Origin: JAQVEB01 sp028698105
GTDB taxonomy: Bacteria > Bacteroidota > Bacteroidia > Bacteroidales > Dysgonomonadaceae
Length of the DNA: 64,000 nt
Assembly: GCA_964293155.1 (NCBI GenBank)
Contig: CAXYYA010000005.1
Span: 39,720 to 103,719, forward strand
Reading direction: 5' to 3'
Of the stretch, positions 1 through 8,385 are shown piece after piece. The notes under the pieces are model-generated. The model did no database searches, was not told where the DNA came from, and saw only the letters and a program-made list of their open reading frames with translations. Within the stretch, counting starts at the first letter, position 1; each line of letters begins with the position of its first letter. Both the position numbers and the translations under genes were made by a program.

Positions 1-591
1 CACGTCCAGCAAGCTGTTGTCTTCGCCTTCCACGAAAGGGGCGTCCATAGATATATGTCGGCCGGAGACTTTGAGTGAATCCGAAACTTTATCTACCGAT
101 ATATCCAGTTCCTGGGCAAGTTCTTCGGCTGAAGGACGTCTTTCGTTCTCCTGCTCGAATTTCTGAAAAGCTTTGCTTATTTTATTTAACGAACCTACCT
201 GATTAAGCGGTAATCTTACGATTCTCGATTGTTCGGCCAACGCTTGCAAAATAGATTGACGTATCCACCAAACGGCATAGCTGATAAATTTGAAACCCCT
301 GGTTTCATCAAATTTTTCAGCTGCTTTAATTAATCCGAGGTTCCCCTCATTAATCAAGTCCGGAAGGCTAAGCCCTTGGTTTTGATATTGTTTTGCGACC
401 GAAACGACGAAGCGAAGATTGGCTCGGGTAAGTTTTTCCAGTGCCAGCCGATCGCCTTTTTTTATCGCTTGAGCCAATTCCACTTCTTCTTCAACAGTGA
501 TAAGGTCTTCACGACCAATCTCTTGAAGATATTTGTCCAATGAGGCGCTTTCGCGATTCGTTATTGATTTTGTTATTTTTAATTGTCTCAT
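1..591 (-). CDS. rpoD: RNA polymerase primary sigma factor RpoD (sigma-70), 3' end outside the window
   Basis: Directs core RNA polymerase to housekeeping promoters. Read on the minus strand from the ATG at 591 the frame is open to the window edge (197 codons). It opens MRQLKITKSITNRESASLDK, a short N-terminus without the long acidic region 1.1 of proteobacterial sigma-70. Region 1.2/2 follows, with EEEVELAQAIKKGD, the core-binding helix LTRANLRFVVSVAKQYQNQG and the -10 recognition stretch FKFISYAVWWIRQSILQAL. Region 3 follows (RIVRLPLNQVGSLNKISKAF). The Bacteroidota primary sigma factor is usually about 286 residues, so roughly 90 residues (region 4, -35 recognition) lie beyond base 1. A TAnnTTTG box sits 42 bp upstream of the start. 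Identity is secure. Confidence 0.95.
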   Translation of the reverse strand, partial: MRQLKITKSITNRESASLDKYLQEIGREDLITVEEEVELAQAIKKGDRLALEKLTRANLRFVVSVAKQYQNQGLSLPDLINEGNLGLIKAAEKFDETRGFKFISYAVWWIRQSILQALAEQSRIVRLPLNQVGSLNKISKAFQKFEQENERRPSAEELAQELDISVDKVSDSLKVSGRHISMDAPFVEGEDNSLLDV

Positions 592-632
592 TTATGTATT
601 TAATCCTGTCTTACATTTTTTGTTTCGGGGTG

Positions 633-640
633 CAAAAGTA
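633..640 (-). promoter_or_regulatory. Bacteroidota -7 promoter box for rpoD
   Basis: The minus strand reads TACTTTTG, matching the Bacteroidota -7 consensus TAnnTTTG, 42 bp upstream of the rpoD start. A convincing -33 TTTG at about 19 bp is not visible. Confidence 0.5.
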
Positions 641-794
641 ATCATTTTTTTCGATATTTCCATGATTTTCATTTAACTCCCTAAAACGAATAACAAAGGA
701 TGCGGTCTTATGCCGTACCCTTTGTTATTAACAACACGCTAAAGTCATTTTTGTTACACCAAAAGCGTGAATTAACTCAAATTAACATCCTTGT

Positions 795-2333
795 TTATTT
801 CTGACTCAGATCAATAGCAATGTATTGTGTTTTGCTGTTCGGATAAAATCCGGCGACGAGGATTACTTTATCTTGATTGCTCGCGCTGGTGGATGTTACA
901 ATTTTGTTCAGGTCTGCCTCGCTGTTCACGGGAACATTATTCACGCGCATAATGATAAATCCTTTGTTTATACCGTTTTTTCTGAGCAGTCCGTTGTTTG
1001 TAACACTATTTACCACGATCCCGCTGCTGATGCCCATCGCACTTTTTTGGTTTTCGGGTATGGTAGCGTACGTGCCTCCGAGCAAGCTCATTGCGTTCAG
1101 AACCTGGTTGCGGGTGATTTCAGTATTCCCCTGCAAATTTTTAAGTTCCACGGAATAATTTTTTTGCGATCCTTTTCTGTCCACGGTAACCTGTACTTTA
1201 TCGCCGGGGCGGAAACGGTTCAGTTGATTCTGTAATTCTGCGAAATTGTTGATGGGAACATCGTTAATCGCTTTAATAATATCACCTTTTTCCAGACCGG
1301 CAGCTTTTGAAGAACTTCTTTCCGAAAAATCTTCGATGAGAACACCTTGTATCTTTGAAAGCTCACTGGCTTTAGCGGGATCCTGCCGGCGGATATTTTC
1401 GATGTTCGGCACCTGAATACCAAGAACTGCGCGTTGAACACTTCCGTATTCCTTTAAATCGGCAGCCACTTTACCTGCGGTTGAAATAGGAATTGCGAAG
1501 GCATATCCGGTAAAATTCCCGGTTTGCGAATAAATTGCGGTGTTTATCCCGACTAATTCTCCACGGGTATTTACCAATGCGCCACCGCTGTTCCCGGGAT
1601 TAACCGCCGCATCAATTTGGATAAAAGATTGGATGCCTTGATCATCGCCTACAATATTTCCCCGATTCTTTGCGCTCACAATACCTGCGGTAACCGTTGA
1701 AGTGAGGTTAAACGGATTACCAACGGCAAGCACCCACTCGCCAACTTTCAGCGCGTCGGAGTTGCCGAAAGGGATGTATGGGAAATCGTTACCGTCTATC
1801 TTAAGCAGAGCGATATCGGATGTCGGGTCGGTACCGACAACTTTTGCCGTAAATTCACGATTGTCATTCAGCGTAACCGATACTTCCGTTGCCTGATCAA
1901 CAACGTGGTTGTTGGTAATGATGTATCCGTCTTTCGATATGATAACGCCCGATCCGTAACCGATTTGTTCGCGCGGTTGTCCATAACCTTCGCCATCTCC
2001 TCCAAAACCGAAGAAGAAATCAAACGGATTCATTTGCTGCTGACGCATGGATTTTGCTTTTACGTGTACTACACCGTGAACGGATTTTTCGGCAGCTTCG
2101 GTAAAGTCCGGATATCCGTCGGCCGTAGTGAGATTTGTTAACTTAACGTTTTTGTCTTGCCCAAACGAATTAGCCAATTCGCCCATGTTTTCAGAAGAGG
2201 CTATACCCGCTTTATCGGCAGGTGACAGACTTCTGTTTTTGCTGATATAATTATAACCAAATAAGGTTATAACAGAACTGAGTATGGCAACCAAAATGAT
2301 TCCCAATACATTTTTAAAACTTCCTGTGCTCAT
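795..2333 (-). CDS. DegP/HtrA-type periplasmic serine protease with two PDZ domains
   Basis: Periplasmic quality-control protease and chaperone of the HtrA/DegQ family (512 aa). I use the ATG at 2333 (MSTGSFKNVLGIILVAILSS), which gives an N-terminal signal/anchor helix directly after the start; an in-frame ATG at 2396 only adds a charged tail. The trypsin-like domain holds the triad: His143 in TNNHVVDQ, Asp173 in PTSDIALLKID and Ser249 in NPGNSGGALV. PDZ1 covers about 325-420 (VLIEDFSERSSSKAAGLEKG) and a second PDZ-like domain about 430-512. A Gly/Phe-rich loop (FDFFFGFGGDGEGYG, 104-118) matches the LA loop position of DegP. It stands alone between rpoD and a glycosyltransferase gene. Confidence 0.93.
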   Translation of the reverse strand: MSTGSFKNVLGIILVAILSSVITLFGYNYISKNRSLSPADKAGIASSENMGELANSFGQDKNVKLTNLTTADGYPDFTEAAEKSVHGVVHVKAKSMRQQQMNPFDFFFGFGGDGEGYGQPREQIGYGSGVIISKDGYIITNNHVVDQATEVSVTLNDNREFTAKVVGTDPTSDIALLKIDGNDFPYIPFGNSDALKVGEWVLAVGNPFNLTSTVTAGIVSAKNRGNIVGDDQGIQSFIQIDAAVNPGNSGGALVNTRGELVGINTAIYSQTGNFTGYAFAIPISTAGKVAADLKEYGSVQRAVLGIQVPNIENIRRQDPAKASELSKIQGVLIEDFSERSSSKAAGLEKGDIIKAINDVPINNFAELQNQLNRFRPGDKVQVTVDRKGSQKNYSVELKNLQGNTEITRNQVLNAMSLLGGTYATIPENQKSAMGISSGIVVNSVTNNGLLRKNGINKGFIIMRVNNVPVNSEADLNKIVTSTSASNQDKVILVAGFYPNSKTQYIAIDLSQK

Positions 2334-2521
2334 AATTTTATAGTTTTTTGTTGAATATTTGATTTTAACATTTTCAATTTTCAAATATAACAACAAAAAA
2401 GATACAATGTCAAGTTATTTTTTTTCGATTTTAACACTTTTAACTAAACAAAAAAGCGATTAACCCGCTTTAACCCAACAGGTATGATTTTGAGGTATTT
2501 TTATATGACAGAATGTCGGAG

Positions 2522-3703
2522 TCATGCTTTTCGCCTTGGCGCGTTTCGTTTATTGGCGTATTTTCGGAACCGTAAATTATTGAAAGGTTGAAAAATATCG
2601 AGAAAAATCAAACTTAGGTAGAATTTTCCCGACGCGAAAAGCCGGCTGTTGCGGTTAATGATCAGCGCCTGAAACCAAAACCGAATAAGGAAAAGAAGAA
2701 TTCCCAATGCCGGCAGAATATAATTCTTCGCCAAAACTCCGATCACCAGGGAAGCCACAAGTGTCAGATAAAAAAGATACTTTGAAAAGGTTTCCCACCC
2801 GAAAATGAACGAACGTGCGCCTTGATAAAATTGTTTCGTGTACAGATACCTCGATTTTAAGGCCCTCCAAGTGAAAAAGTTTTCCACTACGTCGCTTTCC
2901 GTCATGCTTTCGGGAGAAACAACAACTCCGGTATTTTTGCCGTTGGCAATCCGGTTGATAAAAAGGTCGTCTTCGCCGCCATCAACATTCAGAATGGACG
3001 AAAATCCTTTTTCGTTGAAAAACAACGCTTTTTTGTACGCCATATTGCGCCCGATACCCATAAAAGGCCGGTGCGCTATCGCCATAGACAAATATTTGAG
3101 GCCGTGAATTAAGTTATCGTAAAGGATAAACCGGCGCATCGCCACCTTTTTACCGATCGTTAATTTGCAGAATCCGAGTACCACGTCTTTTCCTTCGGCG
3201 AATTCGTTGGCAAATTCCCTGATCCATTGCGCAGAAGAAGGTTTACAATAGGCTTCCGTGAAAAGGAGTATATCGTTTTTGGCTGCTTTAATACCGAGCG
3301 TGAGAGACAGTTTTCGTTCATTGGTTTGTTCGGCTTCCTGCGGAACGTAGGTGTGGTAAAGGTTTGCATGCGTTTGCTGCAAAGCTTTCAGCACCATGTC
3401 GGTTTCATCGGTAGAGCCGCTGTTTACCACAATCACCTCAAAATCAGGATAATCTTGTCCTAATATGGAAGGCAGATATTTTGCCAGATTTTCCGATTCA
3501 TTTTTCGAGGCAATAATTACCGAAACGGGCGGCAGATCAGCGTCGGGAATATCTTTTTTCTCTCGTTTCGCCTCATACGTGTATGGTTTTTTGTAGAGCA
3601 AAAAATAAAACAGCGCCTGAATAAGAAAGAATAACAGCAGCGCACCCGCGATAATCCATTCAAGAACAGAGAAATCGAACAATGAAGAAAACGATAAATC
3701 CAT
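2522..3703 (-). CDS. Family 2 glycosyltransferase, membrane-anchored
   Basis: A GT-A fold glycosyltransferase (393 aa) that probably transfers a nucleotide-activated sugar to a lipid or glycan acceptor at the inner membrane. One membrane helix lies near the N-terminus (about 14-37). The catalytic domain starts at PPVSVIIASKNESENLAKYL, with the nucleotide-binding stretch FEVIVVNSGSTDETD and an acidic GGEDDLFINRI segment where the catalytic base is expected. Two or three hydrophobic helices close the protein (about 300-375). It begins 6 bp after the lysA stop, so it is likely co-transcribed with lysA. The sugar and acceptor cannot be read from sequence. Confidence 0.85.
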   Translation of the reverse strand: MDLSFSSLFDFSVLEWIIAGALLLFFLIQALFYFLLYKKPYTYEAKREKKDIPDADLPPVSVIIASKNESENLAKYLPSILGQDYPDFEVIVVNSGSTDETDMVLKALQQTHANLYHTYVPQEAEQTNERKLSLTLGIKAAKNDILLFTEAYCKPSSAQWIREFANEFAEGKDVVLGFCKLTIGKKVAMRRFILYDNLIHGLKYLSMAIAHRPFMGIGRNMAYKKALFFNEKGFSSILNVDGGEDDLFINRIANGKNTGVVVSPESMTESDVVENFFTWRALKSRYLYTKQFYQGARSFIFGWETFSKYLFYLTLVASLVIGVLAKNYILPALGILLFLIRFWFQALIINRNSRLFASGKFYLSLIFLDIFQPFNNLRFRKYANKRNAPRRKA

Positions 3704-3709
3704 ATCCGG

Positions 3710-4867
3710 TTAAATTTGATCTGAAAAATATGCCTTCGGCAATTCCCTGCAATTGTACTGCGAAGCCATCACCTCGCCGTAGGCTCCGGCGGAGCGAATG
3801 GCGATCAGGTCGCCGCGTTGGGCCTCATTCAGTTTCATGTCTTTCGCAAAAACGTCGCTCGATTCGCAAATTGGGCCAACCACATCGTATGCGGTGAGTT
3901 CTTTGTCGGAACTGATATTCTCGATGTGGTGAAACGCCTGATATAAGGCCGGACGGATGAGCTCGGTCATGCCGGCGTCCACGATCAGAAATTTTTTGCT
4001 TATACCTTCTTTTACGTATGTTGTGCGGGTAATGAGTGAACCGCAGGGCGCCACAACCGAACGTCCCAACTCGAAATGGAGCGATTGGCCGTCTTCCGTT
4101 TTCAGGTATTTGCCGAAAAGCCGGAAATACGATTCGAAATCGGCTATGGGACAGTGGTTTGGGTGTTGGTAGTTGATGCCGAGGCCGCCGCCCACATTAA
4201 TGTGTTGCAGTTTTATGCCTTGCGAGTGAAACCAGTTTCGCAACTCAAACGCTTTCACGCAAAGGTTTTCAAAAGCGGACAGGTCGGTGATCTGCGAACC
4301 GATGTGGAAGTGCATTCCAATGATTTCCAGATGCGCCGAACGGGCGATTAATTCCAATGCCTGCGGCAAATCGGCTTCATTCAGGCCGAACTTGTTTTCG
4401 TTCAATCCGGTAGTGATGTATTTGTGCGTGTGCGCATCCACGTTGGGGTTGATGCGGAGGGCGATTCGCGCCGTTTTGCTTTTTTTTGCCGCAAGCGCTT
4501 CAATGGCTTGCATTTCGGGTAGCGATTCCACATTAAAGCAGAAAATATCGTTATCCAACCCGATCTCGATTTCCCTGTCGGTTTTTCCTACGCCGGCGAA
4601 AGCTATTTTCGATGCCGGAAAACCGCAATCTATGGCTCGCAGAATTTCGTTTCCGCTCACGCAATCGGCACCAAAGCCGTGGGCTGCGATTTCTTTCAGC
4701 AAACGCGGATTTGCATTTGCCTTCACGGCATAATGAATGTGGTAGTCCTTGTTGCGTATTTCCGTTTTTATCGTGTCGAGTGTCTTGCGCAATAAATCAA
4801 TGTCGTAGTAATAAAACGGAGTTTCCAACGAATTGAATTTGGAGGCGGGGAATTGTCCTTTGATCAT
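3710..4867 (-). CDS. lysA: Diaminopimelate decarboxylase
   Basis: PLP-dependent decarboxylation of meso-diaminopimelate to L-lysine, the last step of lysine biosynthesis (385 aa). The start at 4867 (MIKGQFPASKFNSLETPFYY) fits the family; the longer open frame up to 5101 runs through the promoter region and is not conserved-looking. The PLP lysine is in YHIHYAVKANANPRLL; HFHIGSQITDL, the glycine-rich NVGGGLGINY and ELGRSVVAPCG form the cofactor pocket; CESSDVFAKD carries the active-site cysteine region contributed across the dimer, and GAYGEVMASQYN is the C-terminal barrel signature. A -7 box lies about 80 bp upstream. Confidence 0.95.
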   Translation of the reverse strand: MIKGQFPASKFNSLETPFYYYDIDLLRKTLDTIKTEIRNKDYHIHYAVKANANPRLLKEIAAHGFGADCVSGNEILRAIDCGFPASKIAFAGVGKTDREIEIGLDNDIFCFNVESLPEMQAIEALAAKKSKTARIALRINPNVDAHTHKYITTGLNENKFGLNEADLPQALELIARSAHLEIIGMHFHIGSQITDLSAFENLCVKAFELRNWFHSQGIKLQHINVGGGLGINYQHPNHCPIADFESYFRLFGKYLKTEDGQSLHFELGRSVVAPCGSLITRTTYVKEGISKKFLIVDAGMTELIRPALYQAFHHIENISSDKELTAYDVVGPICESSDVFAKDMKLNEAQRGDLIAIRSAGAYGEVMASQYNCRELPKAYFSDQI

Positions 4868-4944
4868 ATTGTAAAAAAAGCCGGTGATTAAAATTGCATA
4901 ACGCCTTACCCGACAAATTTTCGGCAAGGTGCTTTTTTGAGGAA

Positions 4945-4952
4945 CAAAAGTA
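4945..4952 (-). promoter_or_regulatory. Putative -7 box for the lysA-glycosyltransferase unit
   Basis: Minus-strand TACTTTTG (TAnnTTTG consensus) about 78 bp upstream of the lysA start and downstream of miaA. No clear -33 element at the expected spacing. Confidence 0.4.
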
Positions 4953-5001
4953 CGATTTTTTTTGCGTTTTCGTATGCAAACCGATAGCTTTCTTCGGTTT
5001 T

Positions 5002-5907
5002 TTACAGTAATTTCAATGCAAGGCTTATCTTTTCGTGCATGGGAAGCGTAGCTTCTATCCAATGAATGGTAAATCCGCGGCGTTCCATGCCGCGAAACCA
5101 CGTCATTTGTCGTTTGGCAAACTGATGAATGGCAATTTGGAGTTGCGAGAACATCTCTTCGTACGATAATTTTCCCAACACGTGCAGGGTTACGTATTTA
5201 TATTCCAGCCCGTAGTAAATAAGGTCGTCGGGCGGCACGCCGTTTGCCAGCAATTGCGCTACTTCAGTTATCATACCCTCTTTGAGTCGGCTTTTCAGCC
5301 GTGCGGTGATTTTACCCCGCCGCTGTTCCCGTTCTATATCAATCCCGATAATGATGCTGTCAATGGGCGGGTAATCCAGCCTGTCTGCCGGTTGTTTTGA
5401 TTGAAAATCGGCGATTTCGATAGCGCGTATGGCGCGCTTTTTGGTGTCGGTATCGGTGATGTTGTGTAACGTTTTATACGAGGAAAGGATTTTTGTGAGT
5501 TCTTCGAGCGATTTCTCCGACAGTTTTTCGCGCAACGCAGCGTTCTCGGGAACATCCGGCAGATGATAACCTTTTAAAACCGACTCAATGTACAGTCCGG
5601 TACCGCCGCAAAGGATGGGCGTTTTTCCTTTTCCGACAATAGCCTGATAGGCTTCGTGAAAATCGTGTTGGTAATGGAAAAGGGTGTATTTATCGCCGGC
5701 GTCGCGAATATCAATCAGATGATAGGGGATTTTTTTACCGTCAACGGTATAATCGGACAGGTCTTTACCCGTGCCGATGTCCATTCCGCGATAGACCTGG
5801 CGCGAATCGGCGCTAATGATCTCTCCGTCTGTTTCGTACGCCAACCGCGCGGCAAACTCCGTTTTTCCACTGGCCGTGGGGCCCAATATTGTTATCAACC
5901 TATCCAT
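5002..5907 (-). CDS. miaA: tRNA dimethylallyltransferase
   Basis: Transfers a dimethylallyl group to N6 of A37 in tRNAs reading UNN codons (301 aa, usual family length). The P-loop is at the N-terminus (ITILGPTASGKTEFAARLA), followed by the ISADSRQVYRGMDIGTGK substrate-binding signature, the HLIDI segment and the GGTGLYIESVLKG motif. The insertion domain carries RAIEI, and LIYYGLEYKYV and RQMTWFRGM complete the tRNA-binding C-terminal part. It lies 67 bp downstream of the TPM protein gene and 134 bp upstream of lysA. Confidence 0.95.
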   Translation of the reverse strand: MDRLITILGPTASGKTEFAARLAYETDGEIISADSRQVYRGMDIGTGKDLSDYTVDGKKIPYHLIDIRDAGDKYTLFHYQHDFHEAYQAIVGKGKTPILCGGTGLYIESVLKGYHLPDVPENAALREKLSEKSLEELTKILSSYKTLHNITDTDTKKRAIRAIEIADFQSKQPADRLDYPPIDSIIIGIDIEREQRRGKITARLKSRLKEGMITEVAQLLANGVPPDDLIYYGLEYKYVTLHVLGKLSYEEMFSQLQIAIHQFAKRQMTWFRGMERRGFTIHWIEATLPMHEKISLALKLL

Positions 5908-5974
5908 TCACGTTCTCTCTCGATCTCAACACACGAAGGCAAAGCCATCGTCTCCCTCCACCAGTCACCCAGTC

Positions 5975-6787
5975 TCACCAGCTTCCTCCTGCGCCACCGC
6001 CGCCGAAACTGCCGCCACCGCCACCGCCGAAGCCGCCTCCAAAACCTCCGCCAAAGCCGCCTCCGCCGCTCCAGCCTCCGCCACGGCTTCCACCGCCGCC
6101 GAAAATGGGAGGAAAGAAAACAGGGCCACCGCCACTGCGATGATGTCCTTCACTGTCAATATGTTGATCGCCTCCGCCGCGGAAAAACATCCGCATAAAG
6201 ATCAACAAAATAATGATCGCAATAATGATGGTGCTTAACGGAATGCCTTCATCCTGCGGCGCTTCATCGGCCATGAACTCCCCCGATAAACGGGCGATCA
6301 TCTTATCCACAGCCGCGTTAACACCGCCGAAGTAATCGTTTTCTGCGAAATAGGGGATCATGTCGTCGCGTACGATGCGTCCTGCGTAGGCATCGTTGAT
6401 GCGGGCCTCCAGGCCGTATCCCGTTGCGATAAACGCTTGTCCGCGACTGTTCCCGATTTTCGGTTTTATCAGAATTACGGCGCCGTTATTTTTGGATACC
6501 TGCCCGATACCCCATTTTTCGCCGAGGCGAAAAGCATAATCCGATGCCGGATAGCCGCCAAGGTCGGTTACAGTTACTACGTAAATCTGGGTGGAGGTTG
6601 AATCGTTGTAGGCCAGTAGTTTTTGCTCGAGCGCATTTTTTTCGGCGTCCGAAAAAAGGCCGGCGAAATCGTTCACCAGGCGGGGTGGGGACATCGGCTC
6701 GGGAATGTCCTGAGCCCAGGCTCCGGCGATAGCGCCCAGCAGAAAAAAAAGCAGAAACCGGTATTTAATCTTCCAGGATAATGTCAT
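5975..6787 (-). CDS. TPM-domain membrane protein with glycine-rich tail (YgcG-like)
   Basis: A 270-aa secreted and membrane-anchored TPM (TLP18.3/Psb32/MOLO-1) domain protein. A signal peptide ends near GAWAQ; the TPM domain spans about 33-160 (VNDFAGLFSDAEKNALEQKL, TQIYVVTVTDLGGYPASDYA, KWGIGQ, GAVILIKP). A single membrane helix follows at about 185-202 (STIIIAIIILLIFMRMFF), and the last about 45 residues are almost only Gly, Ser and Phe (FGGGFGGGFGGGGGGSF). Molecular function is not established for the family. Its start overlaps the end of the next TPM gene upstream by 23 bp, so the two are translationally linked; lemA heads the same strand, a classic lemA-TPM partnership. Confidence 0.85.
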   Translation of the reverse strand: MTLSWKIKYRFLLFFLLGAIAGAWAQDIPEPMSPPRLVNDFAGLFSDAEKNALEQKLLAYNDSTSTQIYVVTVTDLGGYPASDYAFRLGEKWGIGQVSKNNGAVILIKPKIGNSRGQAFIATGYGLEARINDAYAGRIVRDDMIPYFAENDYFGGVNAAVDKMIARLSGEFMADEAPQDEGIPLSTIIIAIIILLIFMRMFFRGGGDQHIDSEGHHRSGGGPVFFPPIFGGGGSRGGGWSGGGGFGGGFGGGFGGGGGGSFGGGGAGGSW

Positions 6788-7187
6788 CGCTCAATTCGTT
6801 TACGTCGTTTTCCATAATCGGGTAACGCGCTTTTATCAATTCGCCCACTTTGCCTACACCCTGACAAATTCCGTCCACAATTTGGGCACGGCTGAAATAC
6901 GATAACATTTCGTTTAACGTATCGTCCCAAAAATGATCGTTGGCAGCTTCGTGAATGCCTTTATCGCCGATAATCGCTGCTTTTTTATCCGATGGAGCTA
7001 CATAGATGAGAACGGCGTTGCGAAGAGCGGTTTTCTCCATGTTGGTTTTTTTGAACGTTTTCAGGGCATGGTCCAACGGACTGCCTTTGCACTCACGTGC
7101 AACGCACACACGGATTTCGCCGGAGGTCATGCTCTCGGCATTTCGGATGGCTTCCGTTACCTGATTTAGTTCTTGTTCGCTCAGCAT
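6765..7187 (-). CDS. Small TPM-domain protein
   Basis: 140-aa protein made almost only of a TPM domain: MLSEQELNQVTEAIRNAE, SGEIRVCVARECKG, TALRNAVLIYVAPSDKKAAI, IGDKGIHEAANDHFWDD. It has no signal peptide or membrane segment, unlike the following TPM gene, so it may act on the cytoplasmic side or associate with its membrane partner. The 23-bp overlap with that gene supports co-translation. The acidic C-terminus (ENDVNELSDDIILED) is encoded in the overlap. Function unknown. Confidence 0.8.
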   Translation of the reverse strand: MLSEQELNQVTEAIRNAESMTSGEIRVCVARECKGSPLDHALKTFKKTNMEKTALRNAVLIYVAPSDKKAAIIGDKGIHEAANDHFWDDTLNEMLSYFSRAQIVDGICQGVGKVGELIKARYPIMENDVNELSDDIILED

Positions 7188-7211
7188 TTAATTCAATGTA
7201 AAATCAATGTA

Positions 7212-7267
7212 GGATGATGGGTGATGGGTGATGGATGATGGAAGATGGAAGATGGATGACGGATAAG
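7212..7267. repeat. Heptanucleotide tandem repeat (GGRTGAT), about 8 copies
   Basis: Consecutive 7-mers ggatgat, gggtgat, gggtgat, ggatgat, ggaagat, ggaagat, ggatgac, ggataag lie directly upstream of the small TPM gene start (7187), in the 352-bp gap behind lemA. The remainder of this gap holds a palindromic element at 7398-7466 and otherwise AT-rich sequence with no gene I can support. Confidence 0.85.
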
Positions 7268-7397
7268 CCAAAGCATTGTTTTGTCTTGACCGTTTTTCAA
7301 TTATCTTTCTCATATCATTATTTATTAACATCGTAAGTAACGAGTACAAATTAGTTTATGTTATTAGTTGCTCCCCTCAAAAACTCTTTTCATATTT

Positions 7398-7466
7398 TCC
7401 TCTCTTTTGGAGAGGATGCCCAACGGGCAGGAGAGGCTGGAGAGGGGTTGGGGGTGAGGCAGGGCT
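7398..7466. repeat. CT/GA-rich palindromic intergenic element, copy A
   Basis: Reads cctctcttttggagagg, then gcccaacgggc, then a purine-rich arm ggctggagaggggttggggg. It is the first of about six related CTCTCC/GGAGAGG elements in the window (others near 54.24, 54.36, 58.85, 60.81 and 60.93 kb). It forms strong local hairpins and lies between two genes of the lemA-TPM group. Confidence 0.7.
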
Positions 7467-7539
7467 CATATTCGTTCAACTTATTCCAATCAATAAGAAC
7501 AACTAAATTCTGTCCGATACTTACATCGTACATCGCACA

Positions 7540-8121
7540 TTAAAACTCTACCTTCGGGGCGGTTTGTGCTTCCGGTGCAGCCTCGAAATACCCTTTCGGT
7601 TTAAATTTAAACAACCCGGCGTAGATCACCTGAGGAAATTTGCGGATGTAAGCATTGTAATCTTTAGCAATGTCGTTGAACTTGTTTCGCTCCACCGATA
7701 TGCGGTTCTCCGTGCCTGCCAGTTCATCCTGCAAAGCTAAAAAGTTTTGATTCGCTTTTAGTTCGGGATAATTTTCCTGAATCAGCAATAATCGTCCCAA
7801 AGCCTGACTAAGCTGTCCCTGAGCCTGTTGATATTGTTGGATGTTCTCTTCCGTGAGGTCTTCGGGGTTCACGGTCATTTGCGTGGCCTTAGCGCGCGCT
7901 TCGGTAACTTGCGTGAATGTTTCCTGCTCGTGTTGAGCATATCCTTTTACTGTGGCAACAAGGTTCGGTATCAGGTCGGCACGGCGTTGGTAAGCGTTTT
8001 GCACGTTGCCCCATTGCGATGTTACCGCTTCCTGTTTTTCTACCATGGTGTTGTAACCGCAACTCGACAGCGTGAATACGCCCACAACGGCTACCAGAAG
8101 AATGTACTTGAAATTTTTCAT
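7540..8121 (-). CDS. LemA family lipoprotein
   Basis: LemA-type helical-bundle protein (193 aa with the start at 8121). The chosen ATG gives MKNFKYILLVAVVGVFTLSS followed by the lipobox cysteine (LSSCGYN), so the protein is probably lipid-anchored; the open frame extends 26 codons further upstream but without a signal. The LemA domain is clear: MVEKQEAVTSQWGNVQNAYQ, RRADLIPNLVATVKGYAQHE, NYPELKANQNFLALQDELAG, GTENRISVERNKFND and the terminal FPQVIYAGLFKFKPKGYF. It heads a strand-wise group with two TPM-domain genes. Biochemical role unknown. A -7 box lies 36 bp upstream. Confidence 0.9.
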   Translation of the reverse strand: MKNFKYILLVAVVGVFTLSSCGYNTMVEKQEAVTSQWGNVQNAYQRRADLIPNLVATVKGYAQHEQETFTQVTEARAKATQMTVNPEDLTEENIQQYQQAQGQLSQALGRLLLIQENYPELKANQNFLALQDELAGTENRISVERNKFNDIAKDYNAYIRKFPQVIYAGLFKFKPKGYFEAAPEAQTAPKVEF

Positions 8122-8156
8122 TGTTTTGTTTTTGATATTTGGTTGATTTTTTTGTG

Positions 8157-8164
8157 CAAATATA
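8157..8164 (-). promoter_or_regulatory. Putative -7 box for lemA
   Basis: Minus-strand TATATTTG (TAnnTTTG), 36 bp upstream of the lemA start. No obvious -33 partner. Confidence 0.45.
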
Positions 8165-8336
8165 TGAATTTTTGATTTAACACGATTATCTAACAACAAA
8201 GGGTATGGAAAGGTTTAGGTGTTTCTCCCTTCTTTTTTGCGTAAAATCGCATTTATTCTTCGAGGGTATCTTGTACCGGTTGAATGCGGCATAAACCATT
8301 TACTCGCCGCAACCGTTCTATTAAAGAAAGTTTTCT

Positions 8337-8344
8337 TACCTTTG
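8337..8344 (+). promoter_or_regulatory. -7 box for the DUF3078 gene
   Basis: TACCTTTG matches TAnnTTTG and lies 42 bp upstream of the ATG at 8386, the same spacing as the rpoD box. Confidence 0.5.
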
Positions 8345-8385
8345 TATATTCAAAAAACAAGCTGAAAGACAAAAAACAATTCGAT

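Noticed and set aside
5889..6238. Proline/alanine-rich plus-strand frames opposite the glycine-rich tail of the TPM protein
   Set aside because: They are antisense shadows of the GGN-rich codons of the TPM gene and have no start context of their own.
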